Position numbers and translations under genes: made by a program
From: CAYWMY01 sp046352935
GTDB lineage: Bacteria; Pseudomonadota; Gammaproteobacteria; Steroidobacterales; Steroidobacteraceae
Assembly (NCBI GenBank): GCA_046352935.1
Contig: JAXMGR010000005.1
Span: 62,001-126,000 of the forward strand
DNA length: 64,000 nucleotides
Direction of reading: 5' to 3'
Notes under the pieces: generated by a model
Seen by the model: the letters and a program-made list of their open reading frames with translations, nothing else
Database searches by the model: none
What the model was told of the DNA's origin: nothing
Shown here: piece by piece, positions 33,927 through 42,714 of the stretch
Layout of the letters: each line of letters starts with the position of its first letter
How positions within the stretch are numbered: the first letter of the stretch is position 1

Positions 33927-34670
33927 TCAGGCATAGAAGCTCTCGGCGAGAGTGCCCATCAACAGGCTCCATCCATCGACCAGAACGAACAACATGATCT
34001 TGAACGGCAGCGACACGAGCATCGGCGAGAGCATCATCATGCCCATCGACATCAGCACGCTGGCGACCACGAGGTCGATGATCAGGAACGGGATGAACAC
34101 CATGAAGCCGATCTGGAATGCGGTCTTGAGCTCACTGGTGATGAACGTCGGGATCAGCACGGACAGCGGCACGTCGTCCGGCGTCGCGAATTCACTGCGC
34201 CCGGAGATGCGCGCGAAGGTCGCGAGGTCCTCGTCCCGGGTCTGCTTCAGCATGAAGCCGCGCAGCGGCGCCATCGCGCGCTCGAATGCAGGCTCGGCTG
34301 CAGTCGTCCCGTCGAGATACGGCTTGACGCCCTCCTTCCACGACTGGTCCAGCACGGGGGACATGATGAAGAGCGTCATGAACAGCGCCAGCCCGATCAT
34401 GACCTGATTCGGCGGTGTCGTCGGCGTGCCGAGTGCCTGACGCAGTATGGACAATACGATGACGATACGTGTGAACGAGGTCATCGACAGCAGGATGGCC
34501 GGCAACACGGTCAGCAGCGTCATCGCCAGCAGGATCTGCAGCGTCACGGAGTATGTTGCCGTGCCGCCGGCGCCAGTCGTGACGCTGACCGCAGGAATGC
34601 CGCCCGCCACTTCGGCAGCGAACGCACCGATCGGCACCAGCATTCCGAGCACTACGACAAGGCACCTCAT
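33927..34670 (-). CDS. fliP: Flagellar export gate protein FliP
   Basis: FliP forms the pentameric core of the export channel. The 247 residues begin with a cleavable signal peptide (MRCLVVVLGMLVPIGAFAAE), followed by membrane segments and blocks SMTSFTRIVIVLSILRQALG, PPNQVMIGLALFMTLFIM and MGMMMLSPMLVSLPFKIMLF. The ATG at 34670 overlaps the fliO stop by four bases; twelve upstream in-frame codons were dropped because they lie in fliO and are not part of a signal peptide. Confidence 0.96.
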   Translation of the reverse strand: MRCLVVVLGMLVPIGAFAAEVAGGIPAVSVTTGAGGTATYSVTLQILLAMTLLTVLPAILLSMTSFTRIVIVLSILRQALGTPTTPPNQVMIGLALFMTLFIMSPVLDQSWKEGVKPYLDGTTAAEPAFERAMAPLRGFMLKQTRDEDLATFARISGRSEFATPDDVPLSVLIPTFITSELKTAFQIGFMVFIPFLIIDLVVASVLMSMGMMMLSPMLVSLPFKIMLFVLVDGWSLLMGTLAESFYA

Positions 34671-35101
34671 CTCCCGCGCCCCCGCTCCAGCAGATCCCGC
34701 ATGCAACCGATCAGCGCCGAGGGATCGTTCGCGATGCCAGTCGTCGTGCTCCCGGTGGCCGCCGGCACTACGCCGACCTCGAGCAACTGGAGCGAGGTCA
34801 CTCCGGCAGGTGCGACGCCGACCAGCGCCTGACGATCGCCGACCTGGATCAGCACGACACGCTCACGGGGACCGAGCGGCAGCTGCGCGACGACCTGCAT
34901 CGCATGTGGGCCGCCGCTGCGCACGGCCTGCAGCCGACGCAGAACCCATGCGAGGCCGACGATCAGCGCCAGTACCAGCACGAGCGACAGCAGCACACCG
35001 CTCACCGAGGCACCCGCCACGGGCAGCGACTGCTGCCCGGAGGCAGCGGCCGCGACCGCCGGTCCGGTCGCAATCAGCCCAGCGGCGGCGAGGCGTCTCA
35101 C
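34667..35101 (-). CDS. fliO: Flagellar export assembly factor FliO
   Basis: FliO helps assemble the FliP ring and is poorly conserved. The 144 residues have a short hydrophobic start, one strong membrane helix at about 34-54 (SGVLLSLVLVLALIVGLAWVL) and a small cytosolic domain with LGPRERVVLIQVGDRQALVGV, typical of the family. The GTG start overlaps the fliN stop (GTGA). Identification rests on this motif and on its place between fliN and fliP. Confidence 0.92.
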   Translation of the reverse strand: MRRLAAAGLIATGPAVAAAASGQQSLPVAGASVSGVLLSLVLVLALIVGLAWVLRRLQAVRSGGPHAMQVVAQLPLGPRERVVLIQVGDRQALVGVAPAGVTSLQLLEVGVVPAATGSTTTGIANDPSALIGCMRDLLERGRGR

Positions 35102-35457
35102 TTGGCGCGTTCCAGGCGCTCGTGGGCACTCACAACTTCGGTGAGCCGCACACCGAAGTTGTCGTTGACCACCACGACCTCGCCGCGCGCGACCTTGATA
35201 CCGTTGACGAGCACGTCCAGCGGCTCGCCGGCGAGTCGGTCCAGCTCCAGGATCGATCCCTGCGCGAGCTGCAGCAGCTCGCGCACGGGAAGGCGCGTGC
35301 GTCCGACTTCGAGCGAGAGCGTGACCGCGACGTCGAGGATGAGATCGAGGTTGACTTCACCACCGGCCGGCACGATGCCGGCATCCGGCCCGAGCTCGTT
35401 GAACTGCGCCCGTGCATAGCTGCCCGAGGCCGTGGGATCGGCGTTGTTGTTGCTCAT
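35098..35457 (-). CDS. fliN: Flagellar motor switch protein FliN
   Basis: FliN forms the lower C-ring with FliM and FliG and receives export cargo through FliH. The 119 residues have a disordered start and a C-terminal SpoA domain (LDVAVTLSLEVGRTRLPVRELLQLAQGSILELD, GEVVVVNDNFGVRLTEVV). The ATG at 35457 is chosen; the 39 codons upstream that stay in frame overlap fliM and are not FliN-like. It is 22 bases after fliM. Confidence 0.96.
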   Translation of the reverse strand: MSNNNADPTASGSYARAQFNELGPDAGIVPAGGEVNLDLILDVAVTLSLEVGRTRLPVRELLQLAQGSILELDRLAGEPLDVLVNGIKVARGEVVVVNDNFGVRLTEVVSAHERLERAK

Positions 35458-35479
35458 GTCGTGCGGCGCCTCTTCTGCT

Positions 35480-36472
35480 TCACGGGGTACGTCTTGCGGG
35501 GCCAGCCAGCCGCAGGGCGTTGCGACCGCGCGAGACCCCGAACCGGGCCGAGTACACGGGCACCTCGCCGGCAAGCAGGGTCACGTCGCGCGGTGGCTCG
35601 ATCGGCACGACGTCTCCGGGCCTGAGTTTGACGAGATCGCGCAGGCTGATCTCGGTCTCGGTCAGCACCGCACGCACCTCCAGCGAGGCTCCCGTGAGCA
35701 TGGCGGCAATCGCACCGGACCATGCGCCCTCCTTCGAAGCAGGCCCCTGGGCGGTTGCCGCACCGAGACTGTCGCGAACCGGCTCGACGAACGCCGGTGG
35801 CAGCACGAAGTCGAGACAACCCGAGCCGGTCGCGATCTCGATGTTGAAACGATTGACCAGCAGCGTATCGGCAGGTGCGGCAACGTTGACGAAGTGCGGG
35901 TTGGTCTCGTGCTTGACCCATTCGAACTCGAGATCGACGACCGGCCGCCATGCAGCGGAGAGATCGCTGCACGCCAGCTTGATGATCATCTGGGCGAAGC
36001 GCAGTTCCGTGGGCGTGAGCGGCTTGTCGGGAGCGCGCTCCATCGAGCGCCCCGTTCCGCCGAAATAGGTGTCGACCATCAGGTACACGAGTGTCGGGTC
36101 GAGCGTGAACATGACCAGGCCCGGCAGCGGCCTGGCGCGCGCGATACCGATGCATGCATTGGCGGAGAGCGCGGCGAGGTACTCCGAGGTCTTCTGCGGC
36201 TGCACGCCCTGGAACGTGATCTCGGGTTCACGCTTCAGGAGCTGGAACAGGCTGGGTCGCAGCAGCCGCGTGAATCCTTCGTGCAGCAGTTCCAGCGTCG
36301 GCAGGCGGCCGCGCGTGATGCGAAGTCCCGCGCACATGTCATACGGCCTGACGCCGCCCGGAGCCGGCGACGAGGCCAGCAGGGCGCTGGCTTCCTCGTC
36401 CGAGATGACGGGGCCGCCGCCCCCCTCCGGCCGGGCTCCGCCTGCAACCGCTTCATCGTCCTGCTCGGCCAT
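35480..36472 (-). CDS. fliM: Flagellar motor switch protein FliM
   Basis: FliM links the switch to chemotaxis by binding phosphorylated CheY. The 330 residues show an N-terminal ISDEEASALL segment (about 23-32) that resembles the CheY-binding peptide but sits further from the start than usual, a middle CheC-like domain (RITRGRLPTLELLHEGFTRLL, with YFGGTGR near residue 140) and a C-terminal SpoA domain. The gap after fliL is one base (TGA-A-ATG). Because the cheY gene is not in this locus, the partner must be encoded elsewhere. Confidence 0.96.
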   Translation of the reverse strand: MAEQDDEAVAGGARPEGGGGPVISDEEASALLASSPAPGGVRPYDMCAGLRITRGRLPTLELLHEGFTRLLRPSLFQLLKREPEITFQGVQPQKTSEYLAALSANACIGIARARPLPGLVMFTLDPTLVYLMVDTYFGGTGRSMERAPDKPLTPTELRFAQMIIKLACSDLSAAWRPVVDLEFEWVKHETNPHFVNVAAPADTLLVNRFNIEIATGSGCLDFVLPPAFVEPVRDSLGAATAQGPASKEGAWSGAIAAMLTGASLEVRAVLTETEISLRDLVKLRPGDVVPIEPPRDVTLLAGEVPVYSARFGVSRGRNALRLAGPARRTP

Positions 36473-36473
36473 T

Positions 36474-37031
36474 TCACTGCACCACGAAACTGGTGAACAG
36501 CAGATCCTCGATACCCGGCGCGCCGCTCTCCTTCTTCAGGATCCCCTGGACCTCCTTGAGCGCCTCCTGTCGCAGCTTCTCCTTGCCATCCCGCATCATC
36601 AGCGACTGCGAGTCCCGGCCGCTCATGAGCGTGATCAGGTTGTTGCGGATGAGCGGGTTGTACTTCGTGACGGCGTCGAGGACGGCCTGTTCGTGGGCCA
36701 TGACGGTGATCGTGACCTGCAGGAAGCGAACCGCGTCGGAATCGGGGAAGTTGACGATCAGCGGCGGGTCGAGCGCGAGGTACAGCGTCTGCTTGGCCTC
36801 CGCACCGTGCTCTCCGGTCGCCTCCGCGTGCTTCTTGAGCGTCAGCCTGCCGTCCGCATCGAGCTCGAACTCCTGCGGTGGATGCAGCTTGTGGCTCACG
36901 ATGTCACCGACGACGACCGCGCCCAGGCAGAGCACGAAGATGCCGACTCCGTTCACCAGCATGCCGACGACACCGCCACCGATCTTCTTCGGCGCGACCG
37001 CAGCAGCTTCATCGCCCTTTTCTTCCGCCAT
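36474..37031 (-). CDS. fliL: Flagellar basal body protein FliL
   Basis: FliL is a single-pass inner-membrane protein that rings the stator and supports torque. The 185 residues comprise a short charged start, a membrane helix at about 17-45 (GGGVVGMLVNGVGIFVLCLG) and a periplasmic domain with PLIVNFPD and LITLMSGRDSQSLMMRDGKEKLR, as in the family. It is the first gene of fliLMNOPQR-flhBA and lies about 35 bases from the sigma54-type promoter at 37066-37079. Confidence 0.95.
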   Translation of the reverse strand: MAEEKGDEAAAVAPKKIGGGVVGMLVNGVGIFVLCLGAVVVGDIVSHKLHPPQEFELDADGRLTLKKHAEATGEHGAEAKQTLYLALDPPLIVNFPDSDAVRFLQVTITVMAHEQAVLDAVTKYNPLIRNNLITLMSGRDSQSLMMRDGKEKLRQEALKEVQGILKKESGAPGIEDLLFTSFVVQ

Positions 37032-37065
37032 GGCGAATCCCCATCAGGTACCCGCCAGCGTTCAA

Positions 37066-37079
37066 GCAATTTCCATGCC
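37066..37079 (-). promoter_or_regulatory. Sigma54-type promoter of fliL operon
   Basis: The minus strand reads CGGCATGGAAATTGCTTG: GG at 37079-37078 and GC at 37067-37066 are separated by ten bases, and both halves resemble TGGCACG and TTGCT. The predicted start lies near 37054, about 23 bases before the fliL ATG. FleQ, encoded nearby, is the expected activator. Confidence 0.78.
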
Positions 37080-37174
37080 GCGAGAAACCATTCGGTCACA
37101 CGATTGATTTATAGGGAATTAATCCTGAAAACCCGAGGCGACGAAGAATGCCTCCGGTGGAACGCGCCGGTTTC

Positions 37175-37206
37175 TTGACGCCCGCCCCGAAGCAATCGGG
37201 CGTCAA
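37175..37206 (-). terminator. Hairpin at the end of the DUF2214 gene
   Basis: TTGACGCCCG (37175-37184) and CGGGCGTCAA (37197-37206) form a perfect 10-bp stem with a twelve-base loop, overlapping the stop codon of the DUF2214 gene. GAAACC follows on the transcribed strand instead of a T-run. It probably reduces read-through into fliL, which has its own promoter. Confidence 0.5.
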
Positions 37207-37652
37207 TCGAGAGAGGTGGCCATGAACACCGACGGCAACGGCAACAGTGCGAAGCAGGCGAGCTCCAGGACGAGGCATGCACGAAGCGAACCCGCCTCTC
37301 GCGGCAGCGGCGCGAACGACGGCGCGGAACGGGCTTCGCGGTGCCAGCGGGCGATCAGCATCGACGCAGGCAGCGCACCGGCGAGCAGCAGCGCGAAAAC
37401 CGCGAGCTTGGTCCGGAAGAGGTCGTTCGCGAGATAGAACGCGGCCCCCGCCGGGTTCTGCATCGCGCACGCGATTCCGGTCGCCGCGGCCGTTGCCAGT
37501 GCGAGCAGATAGTTCAGGTCGAGCGCTGCGAGCAACCGCGCCTGCCGGCGATCGATCGCACGGGACTGCGCCCAGTACTCGGCGATGACGAGTCCGGCGG
37601 CGAGCCCCGAAGCGACGAGGTGCAGGTACGCGAAGAGCCGTTCTACGAACAC
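37203..37652 (-). CDS. DUF2214-like inner-membrane protein
   Basis: This is a 149-residue protein with four hydrophobic segments (about 5-25, 43-62, 82-103 and 125-146). The stretch GAAFYLANDLFRTKLAVFALL resembles the core of the DUF2214 membrane family (typical GAAFYLANPVFWAKLALFAL), whose function is unknown. Start is GTG with GGAGG six bases upstream, a good site. It sits between fliK and fliL on the same strand, separated from fliK by 123 bases, and ends in a hairpin. A flagellar role is possible from position alone. The family label is from memory. Confidence 0.65.
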   Translation of the reverse strand: MFVERLFAYLHLVASGLAAGLVIAEYWAQSRAIDRRQARLLAALDLNYLLALATAAATGIACAMQNPAGAAFYLANDLFRTKLAVFALLLAGALPASMLIARWHREARSAPSFAPLPREAGSLRACLVLELACFALLPLPSVFMATSLD

Positions 37653-37775
37653 AGGACGCCTCCGCGCGCTCCCTCACGCAGTATGCCGGACATGGTGGTC
37701 GTTCACCGCACCGGCACGAGGGCTCCGGCAGGCGTTGGCCGCGGCAACCGTCTGCGTCGATCGGCCATGCTCGGT

Positions 37776-39155
37776 TCAGGCGTAGGCGTCGAGCAGGCCA
37801 CGCGCCCCGCGAACGACCGTCGTGATCGCCGTCGGGGCACCGTCCGGCCGCGCCTGCGGCATGCCCTCGTCATAGGGTCGGGTCAGCATCGGCCGCTCGT
37901 GGAACGCCTGCTGGTTGATGTCGACCTGAACGTTGACGAACCCCTGGGAGCCGAGCAGGTCGCGCAGCCTCTGGCTGGCATTCTCGAGCGCATCCCGAGC
38001 CTGCTGGTTGTGCGCCGTGAACGCCACAGTCGCCTGCTCGCCGCTGACCTGTACGCGGACTTCGACCGGACCGAGCTGCGGCGGATTCAACCTCAGATGG
38101 GCCAGCCCGAGATCCTGCTGCACCATCCAGTTGACGCGATCGGCCAGCCCGTCCGCCCAGCCGGGATTTGCGACAGTGGTCGCCAGCTGCATGACGGCCG
38201 GCCGATCGGTGGGACGCGGTGCATCGGCCGCAGCAGCCGTTGCGGCGAAAGGCGGTGCTCCGGAGGATGCGCGTTCCGTGGTAACGGTATCCGTCGCCGC
38301 AGACCTGCCGGAAGTCTCATCGGGCCCGAGTTCCCCGGAAACCTGTGGTGTGACGGGATCCCGGAAGGTATCGACGGATGCCGATGGGCTCGCATCCGGC
38401 GTCATCTGCCGGTCCGCGTCCTGTGCAACCTGCAAGGGCCGGTCTGTCGATGCGACGAGGCGCAGCGGCGGCTCCGGATCCGGATCGATCGTGCCGGCCT
38501 TGCCCTCAGACAGCGCATCGATGGCCGGACCTTCGATGGTCGGCGATGCGCTCTCCGTCTGCGACGGTTGCCCCGTCGCCCCCGGCGCGCCTGAGAACAG
38601 GGTGCTCGCCGACCCTGCTCCGCGATCAACATCCGCACTCGCATCCGCCGGCCGCACCGAACGCGCCGCTGCATCCGGTCCGCCGCCCCCGGCGGACATT
38701 TCCGCGAAGGGAATCCCCTGACGCATGGGCTCCTCCACCCGCCCATCCGGGACGGAACGCGCACTCTCCGGTGGCGTGCTCCGCAGTGTGGGCGCCGGAG
38801 CGGGCCTCGCGGCGACCGGCGTCGTTGCCGATGGCGTCGTCGCGGGCGGCAGCGACGTGGTGGCTGCTGCGACGGTCACGGGCACCGGAAAACCGGCGAG
38901 CAGCGGCAGCAGATTGCCGCCGTCCGGCACCGGGGAGCCGCCCGTGTCGTTCTGTTCACGGATACCGTCGCCTGAGGGAGAAGACCGTGCCGCGTCGCCC
39001 GCCGCATCGGCCATCACGGCAGAAAAACCCGCCGCTCCTTCAGCGGCAGGCGTGGCGGAACCCTCCTCGCCCTGGCCGGCCGATGCCGCGGCGATGGCGG
39101 GAGACAGGGAGGCAATCTGCGGTCCTGGGTCCATACCCGGGACACTGCAAGCCAC
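37776..39155 (-). CDS. fliK: Flagellar hook-length control protein FliK
   Basis: FliK is the secreted ruler that senses hook length and triggers the FlhB switch. The 459 residues are mostly low-complexity Ala/Pro/Ser/Asp-rich sequence, as in other FliK rulers, with a folded C-terminal domain: LGLAHLRLNPPQLGPVEVRV, then QARDALENASQRLRDLL and GFVNVQVDI, the Flg_hook core. The GTG start has GGAGG seven bases upstream; an in-frame ATG seven codons later is the alternative. It follows fliJ by 36 bases. Confidence 0.93.
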   Translation of the reverse strand: MACSVPGMDPGPQIASLSPAIAAASAGQGEEGSATPAAEGAAGFSAVMADAAGDAARSSPSGDGIREQNDTGGSPVPDGGNLLPLLAGFPVPVTVAAATTSLPPATTPSATTPVAARPAPAPTLRSTPPESARSVPDGRVEEPMRQGIPFAEMSAGGGGPDAAARSVRPADASADVDRGAGSASTLFSGAPGATGQPSQTESASPTIEGPAIDALSEGKAGTIDPDPEPPLRLVASTDRPLQVAQDADRQMTPDASPSASVDTFRDPVTPQVSGELGPDETSGRSAATDTVTTERASSGAPPFAATAAAADAPRPTDRPAVMQLATTVANPGWADGLADRVNWMVQQDLGLAHLRLNPPQLGPVEVRVQVSGEQATVAFTAHNQQARDALENASQRLRDLLGSQGFVNVQVDINQQAFHERPMLTRPYDEGMPQARPDGAPTAITTVVRGARGLLDAYA

Positions 39156-39191
39156 ATGCCACCCTCCGCACCTGCGGAGTGACGGGCGCGA

Positions 39192-39638
39192 TCAGTCCCT
39201 GACGATCGACCGTCCCGGCGTGCGCAACGCACGCTCGTCATGGTCCTGCTGTTCACGGCGGTCGCGTTCGCGCTGCTCATGGCTGCGCAGCGTGTCGACG
39301 ACCTTGCCCACGGCCGCGGCCTCTGCACGGCTCTCGCGCCATTGCGTCGCACAGCGGTCCACCTCGAGCCTGGCCTCGTCGAGCAGCGCCTGCTGCTGCC
39401 TGATCGCATCGCCGAGGCGACCCAGGAAGGCGTGATAGTTCTGAAGCCGCACGACATCCACGGTGCCGACGCCCTGGGACTGCTGCGCGGCGTATTCCTC
39501 GCGATAGCGGCGCAGCTCGCCGAGCTGCCGCTCCCGCTCCTCGACCAGTGTCCGCGCCTTCGCCAGCCGCGCGCCGGCATCCTGCTCGCGCGTGTCGGCA
39601 TAGCGCTTGATCGGCTTCATCCGGTCGGATCGATTCAT
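39192..39638 (-). CDS. fliJ: Flagellar export protein FliJ
   Basis: FliJ is a small coiled-coil protein in the export ATPase that connects FliI to FlhA. The 148 residues are helical and highly charged throughout, with typical RYADTREQDAGARLAKART at the start, a LRRYREEY segment and an Arg/Glu-rich end. GAGG precedes the ATG. It lies 23 bases downstream of fliI. Confidence 0.92.
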   Translation of the reverse strand: MNRSDRMKPIKRYADTREQDAGARLAKARTLVEERERQLGELRRYREEYAAQQSQGVGTVDVVRLQNYHAFLGRLGDAIRQQQALLDEARLEVDRCATQWRESRAEAAAVGKVVDTLRSHEQRERDRREQQDHDERALRTPGRSIVRD

Positions 39639-39661
39639 GAGACCTCAGGATCCCGCTGACT

Positions 39662-41029
39662 TCACTGAAACCTCGACGCCAGTGCGGCGAGATCGCGCAC
39701 GCTGCTCTCCCACGAAACTGGATCGTACATGTCCTGCTGCAGGAACCGCACGACCTGAGGCCAGAACTCGATCGACTGGTCGATGCGCGGATCCGACCCC
39801 CGCCGGTAGGCTCCGACCGCGATCATGTCGCGGTTCTGCTGATACAGCGAGTAGACCTGCTTCAGCTTCAGCGCCATGTCCTGGTGATCGCGTGTCGTGA
39901 TCTGATGCATTGCCCTGCTGATGGACGCCTCGATGTCGATGGCGGGATAGACGCCGGCTTCAGCGAGGCGCCTGGCCAGCACGATGTGTCCATCGAGAAT
40001 CGCGCGCGCTGCGTCGGCGATCGGGTCGTTCTGGTCGTCGCCCTCGGCCAGGACCGTGTAGATAGCGGTGATCGAGCCGGCACCGGAGTCGCTGTTGCCG
40101 GCACGCTCGCACAGCTGCGGGATACGTGCGAACACCGACGGCGGATAGCCTTTGGTCGCCGGCGGCTCGCCGATCGCCAGGGCGATCTCGCGCTGCGCCT
40201 GCGCGAACCGTGTCAGGGAATCCACGAGCAGCAGCACCTTGAGTCCCTGATCGCGGAAATACTCCGCGACGGCGGTCGCATGCCAGGCCCCGTGCAGCCT
40301 GAGCAGTGGGGGCGTGTCGGCCGGCGTCGCGATCACCACCGCGCGACGCATGCCATCGGGCCCGAGCGTGTCGTTGACGAACTCCTGGACCTCGCGACCC
40401 CGCTCGCCGATCAGCCCGACGACCGTGACATCCGCCTCCGTGTAACGCGTCATCATGCCGAGCAGGACCGACTTGCCAACACCCGATCCCGCGAACAGGC
40501 CGATGCGCTGACCGCGGCCGACCGTCAGCAATGCGTTGATGCTGCGGACACCGACGTCGAGGGGATCGCGAATTGCCCGGCGCTGCAGCGGATTGAGAAT
40601 CTTGCCCATGAGCGGCTGCCGCTCGCGACAATGCACGGGGCCCGCGGAGTCCAGGGGCCGTCCGGCGCCATCCAGGACCCGCCCCAGCAGTTCCGGACCA
40701 ACCGGCACCTCAGAAACAGTGTTCGACGGCACCACGCGCGCGCCCGGCATCAGGCCCCGGATATCACCAGTCGGCATCAGGAAGATGCGTTCGCCGGAGA
40801 AGCCGACGACCTCGGCCTCGACCTCACGCCCCGGCCCCGCCTCCACCAGGCAGCGCCCCCCCACAGCCGCTTCACACCCGACGGCCTCGAGGGTCATGCC
40901 GACCATGCGCGAAAGCATGCCCTCGACTGCGAGCGGCTGCACGTCGCGTATCTGCTCACGGCAGACCGCCAGACGCCGCGCCCAGCGAACCGGGTTCCGC
41001 CCCGGGGATCTCCGCGTCGTCGCCTTCAT
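39662..41029 (-). CDS. fliI: Flagellar export ATPase FliI
   Basis: FliI is the hexameric ATPase that energises and orders protein export. The 455 residues follow the F1-beta fold: Walker A GSGVGKS at 181-187, LIGERGREVQEFV, LLLVDSLTRFAQAQREIALAIGEPP (Walker B region) and KGYPPSVFARIPQLCERAG. Its ATG overlaps the fliH stop (ATGA), so translation is probably coupled with its inhibitor-anchor FliH. Confidence 0.97.
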   Translation of the reverse strand: MKATTRRSPGRNPVRWARRLAVCREQIRDVQPLAVEGMLSRMVGMTLEAVGCEAAVGGRCLVEAGPGREVEAEVVGFSGERIFLMPTGDIRGLMPGARVVPSNTVSEVPVGPELLGRVLDGAGRPLDSAGPVHCRERQPLMGKILNPLQRRAIRDPLDVGVRSINALLTVGRGQRIGLFAGSGVGKSVLLGMMTRYTEADVTVVGLIGERGREVQEFVNDTLGPDGMRRAVVIATPADTPPLLRLHGAWHATAVAEYFRDQGLKVLLLVDSLTRFAQAQREIALAIGEPPATKGYPPSVFARIPQLCERAGNSDSGAGSITAIYTVLAEGDDQNDPIADAARAILDGHIVLARRLAEAGVYPAIDIEASISRAMHQITTRDHQDMALKLKQVYSLYQQNRDMIAVGAYRRGSDPRIDQSIEFWPQVVRFLQQDMYDPVSWESSVRDLAALASRFQ

Positions 41030-41682
41030 GCGGGATCCGGGCCGCGACTTTCACTCACGCGCTGCCCTCCCAGCAGTTCGGAAAGCACCTTGCCGATGCG
41101 TGTCTCGAGACGCGCATCGATTCGCGACGTCGGGGTCAGTACCTGGCAGCCACCACGCATCATCACGGGATCCTCGACGACGGTCCACGCACGCTCGTTC
41201 TCGGTCGGGGCGAGATGCTGGCGCACGATGGCCGCATCCTCGGGATGCAGATGCACGCGTACGTCCCGTGCGGCGACGGGAAGCGCCGCGATGGCCTCAC
41301 GGACGATCGCGATGATCTGGGTCGGATCCTGCCGCAGTTCGCGCCGGACGACCTGCTTCGCCAGCGCAAGCGCCAGCTGGAGCAGCTCGTCCTCGACCAC
41401 GGCGTCGAGCTCCTCGAAGGGACGGGCGAGACTGTCGAGCAGTGCTGCGAGCCTCCGCACTTCCTCGGCAACTTCGCGCTGCCCGGCCGCCTGGCCATCA
41501 CGATAGCCCTGGCGGAATGCCTCGTCGTACGCCTCGCGTTGCAGATCCTCGAGGGTGGATGCGCGGACCACGCCGCCCGTAGTGGCACCTCCGTGCAGGG
41601 GTTGGCCGGCGTGATCGACGGCAGGCGCCGCCCAGGCTCTGGCCAAGGCGGCTTCATCAGCGCTGAGGATCCGCGAGCTCAT
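41026..41682 (-). CDS. fliH: Flagellar export regulator FliH
   Basis: FliH holds FliI at the C-ring and restrains its ATPase. The 218 residues show an alanine-rich start, a helical region with spaced small residues (AYDEAFRQGYRDGQAAGQRE, a glycine-repeat-like stretch) and a C-terminal domain with ELLQLALALAKQVVRRELRQD and HLHPEDAAIV, as in the V-ATPase E-like family. It lies 12 bases after fliG. Confidence 0.94.
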   Translation of the reverse strand: MSSRILSADEAALARAWAAPAVDHAGQPLHGGATTGGVVRASTLEDLQREAYDEAFRQGYRDGQAAGQREVAEEVRRLAALLDSLARPFEELDAVVEDELLQLALALAKQVVRRELRQDPTQIIAIVREAIAALPVAARDVRVHLHPEDAAIVRQHLAPTENERAWTVVEDPVMMRGGCQVLTPTSRIDARLETRIGKVLSELLGGQRVSESRGPDPA

Positions 41683-41694
41683 TCCGGCAGCGCC

Positions 41695-42714
41695 TTACAC
41701 GTACTCGCCACCACCGCCGCCGATCATGATCGTCCCTTCCTCCGCGAGGCGCTGGGCGATCGCGATGATCTCCTTTTGTGCGGCCTCGACCTCGGACACC
41801 TTGACCGGGCCGCGTGTCTCCATGTCGTCCTTGAGGATCTCCGCGGCACGCTTCGACATGTTGCGCAGGATCTTGTCCTGCACCTCGGGATCGGCACCGC
41901 GCAACGCGATCGAGAGCTGGCCCGAGTCGGCCTCGCGCAGGATGGTCTGGATGCCGCGATCGTCGATCTGCAGCAGGTTCTCGAAGATGAACATCTGATC
42001 CTTGATCTTCTGGTGCAGATCGACATCCGACTGCTCGATCTGGGTCAGCACCTCGGCCTGCATGTCGCGCGGCATGGCGTTCATCATGTTCGCCGTCAGA
42101 CGGGCACCTCCGAGCCGCCGCTGTGGCGACGAGTTGCTCTGGGCGGCGCGCTTCTCGATCACGTCTCCGAGTTCGTTCAGGGCGCTCTGTGGAACCTCAT
42201 CGAGCGTGGCGACCCGGATCAGGATGTCGGTGCGTATTTCCGGGGGCAGCAGGCTGCAGACGGCGCCGGCCTGATCGGGATCGAGGTGTGCGAGCAGGAT
42301 GGCGATCACCTGCGGGTGCTCCTCGCCGATCAGCTGCGCTACGGACTTCGGGTCCAGCCACTTGAGATGCTCGATGCCGGCACCGGGCTCGAGGCCCGAC
42401 GAGATCCGTTCCAGGAGCAGATCGGCCCGCTGCTTGCCGAGGGAGCTGACCAGCACTCGCTTCATGTACTCCGTTGCATCGGCACCGGACGGCCCCTTGT
42501 TCTCGACGCCCTTGACGAAGGTCGTGAGCACGGCCTGGATCTTCTCGCGGGGTACGTTCTTGAGGCCGGCCATCGCCTGACCGACCCGTTGCACCTCGCG
42601 GGGATCCATGTGCCTCAGCAGTTCTGCGGCATCCTGCTCGCCCAGAGTGAGCAGCAGGATGGCAGCACGCTCGGCACCGGACACGCCTGAAACGTCGGCA
42701 CTCTTGTCAGCCAT
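41695..42714 (-). CDS. fliG: Flagellar motor switch protein FliG
   Basis: FliG is the rotor protein that binds FliF and the stators. The 339 residues contain GAERAAILLLTLGEQDAAELL at the start, the EHPQVIAILLAHLDPDQAG middle domain and the charged torque helix region (GGARLTANMMNAMPRDMQAEV, DLHQKIKDQMFIFENLLQID) ending in GGGGGEYV. Start overlaps the fliF stop by eight bases. Confidence 0.97.
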   Translation of the reverse strand: MADKSADVSGVSGAERAAILLLTLGEQDAAELLRHMDPREVQRVGQAMAGLKNVPREKIQAVLTTFVKGVENKGPSGADATEYMKRVLVSSLGKQRADLLLERISSGLEPGAGIEHLKWLDPKSVAQLIGEEHPQVIAILLAHLDPDQAGAVCSLLPPEIRTDILIRVATLDEVPQSALNELGDVIEKRAAQSNSSPQRRLGGARLTANMMNAMPRDMQAEVLTQIEQSDVDLHQKIKDQMFIFENLLQIDDRGIQTILREADSGQLSIALRGADPEVQDKILRNMSKRAAEILKDDMETRGPVKVSEVEAAQKEIIAIAQRLAEEGTIMIGGGGGEYV

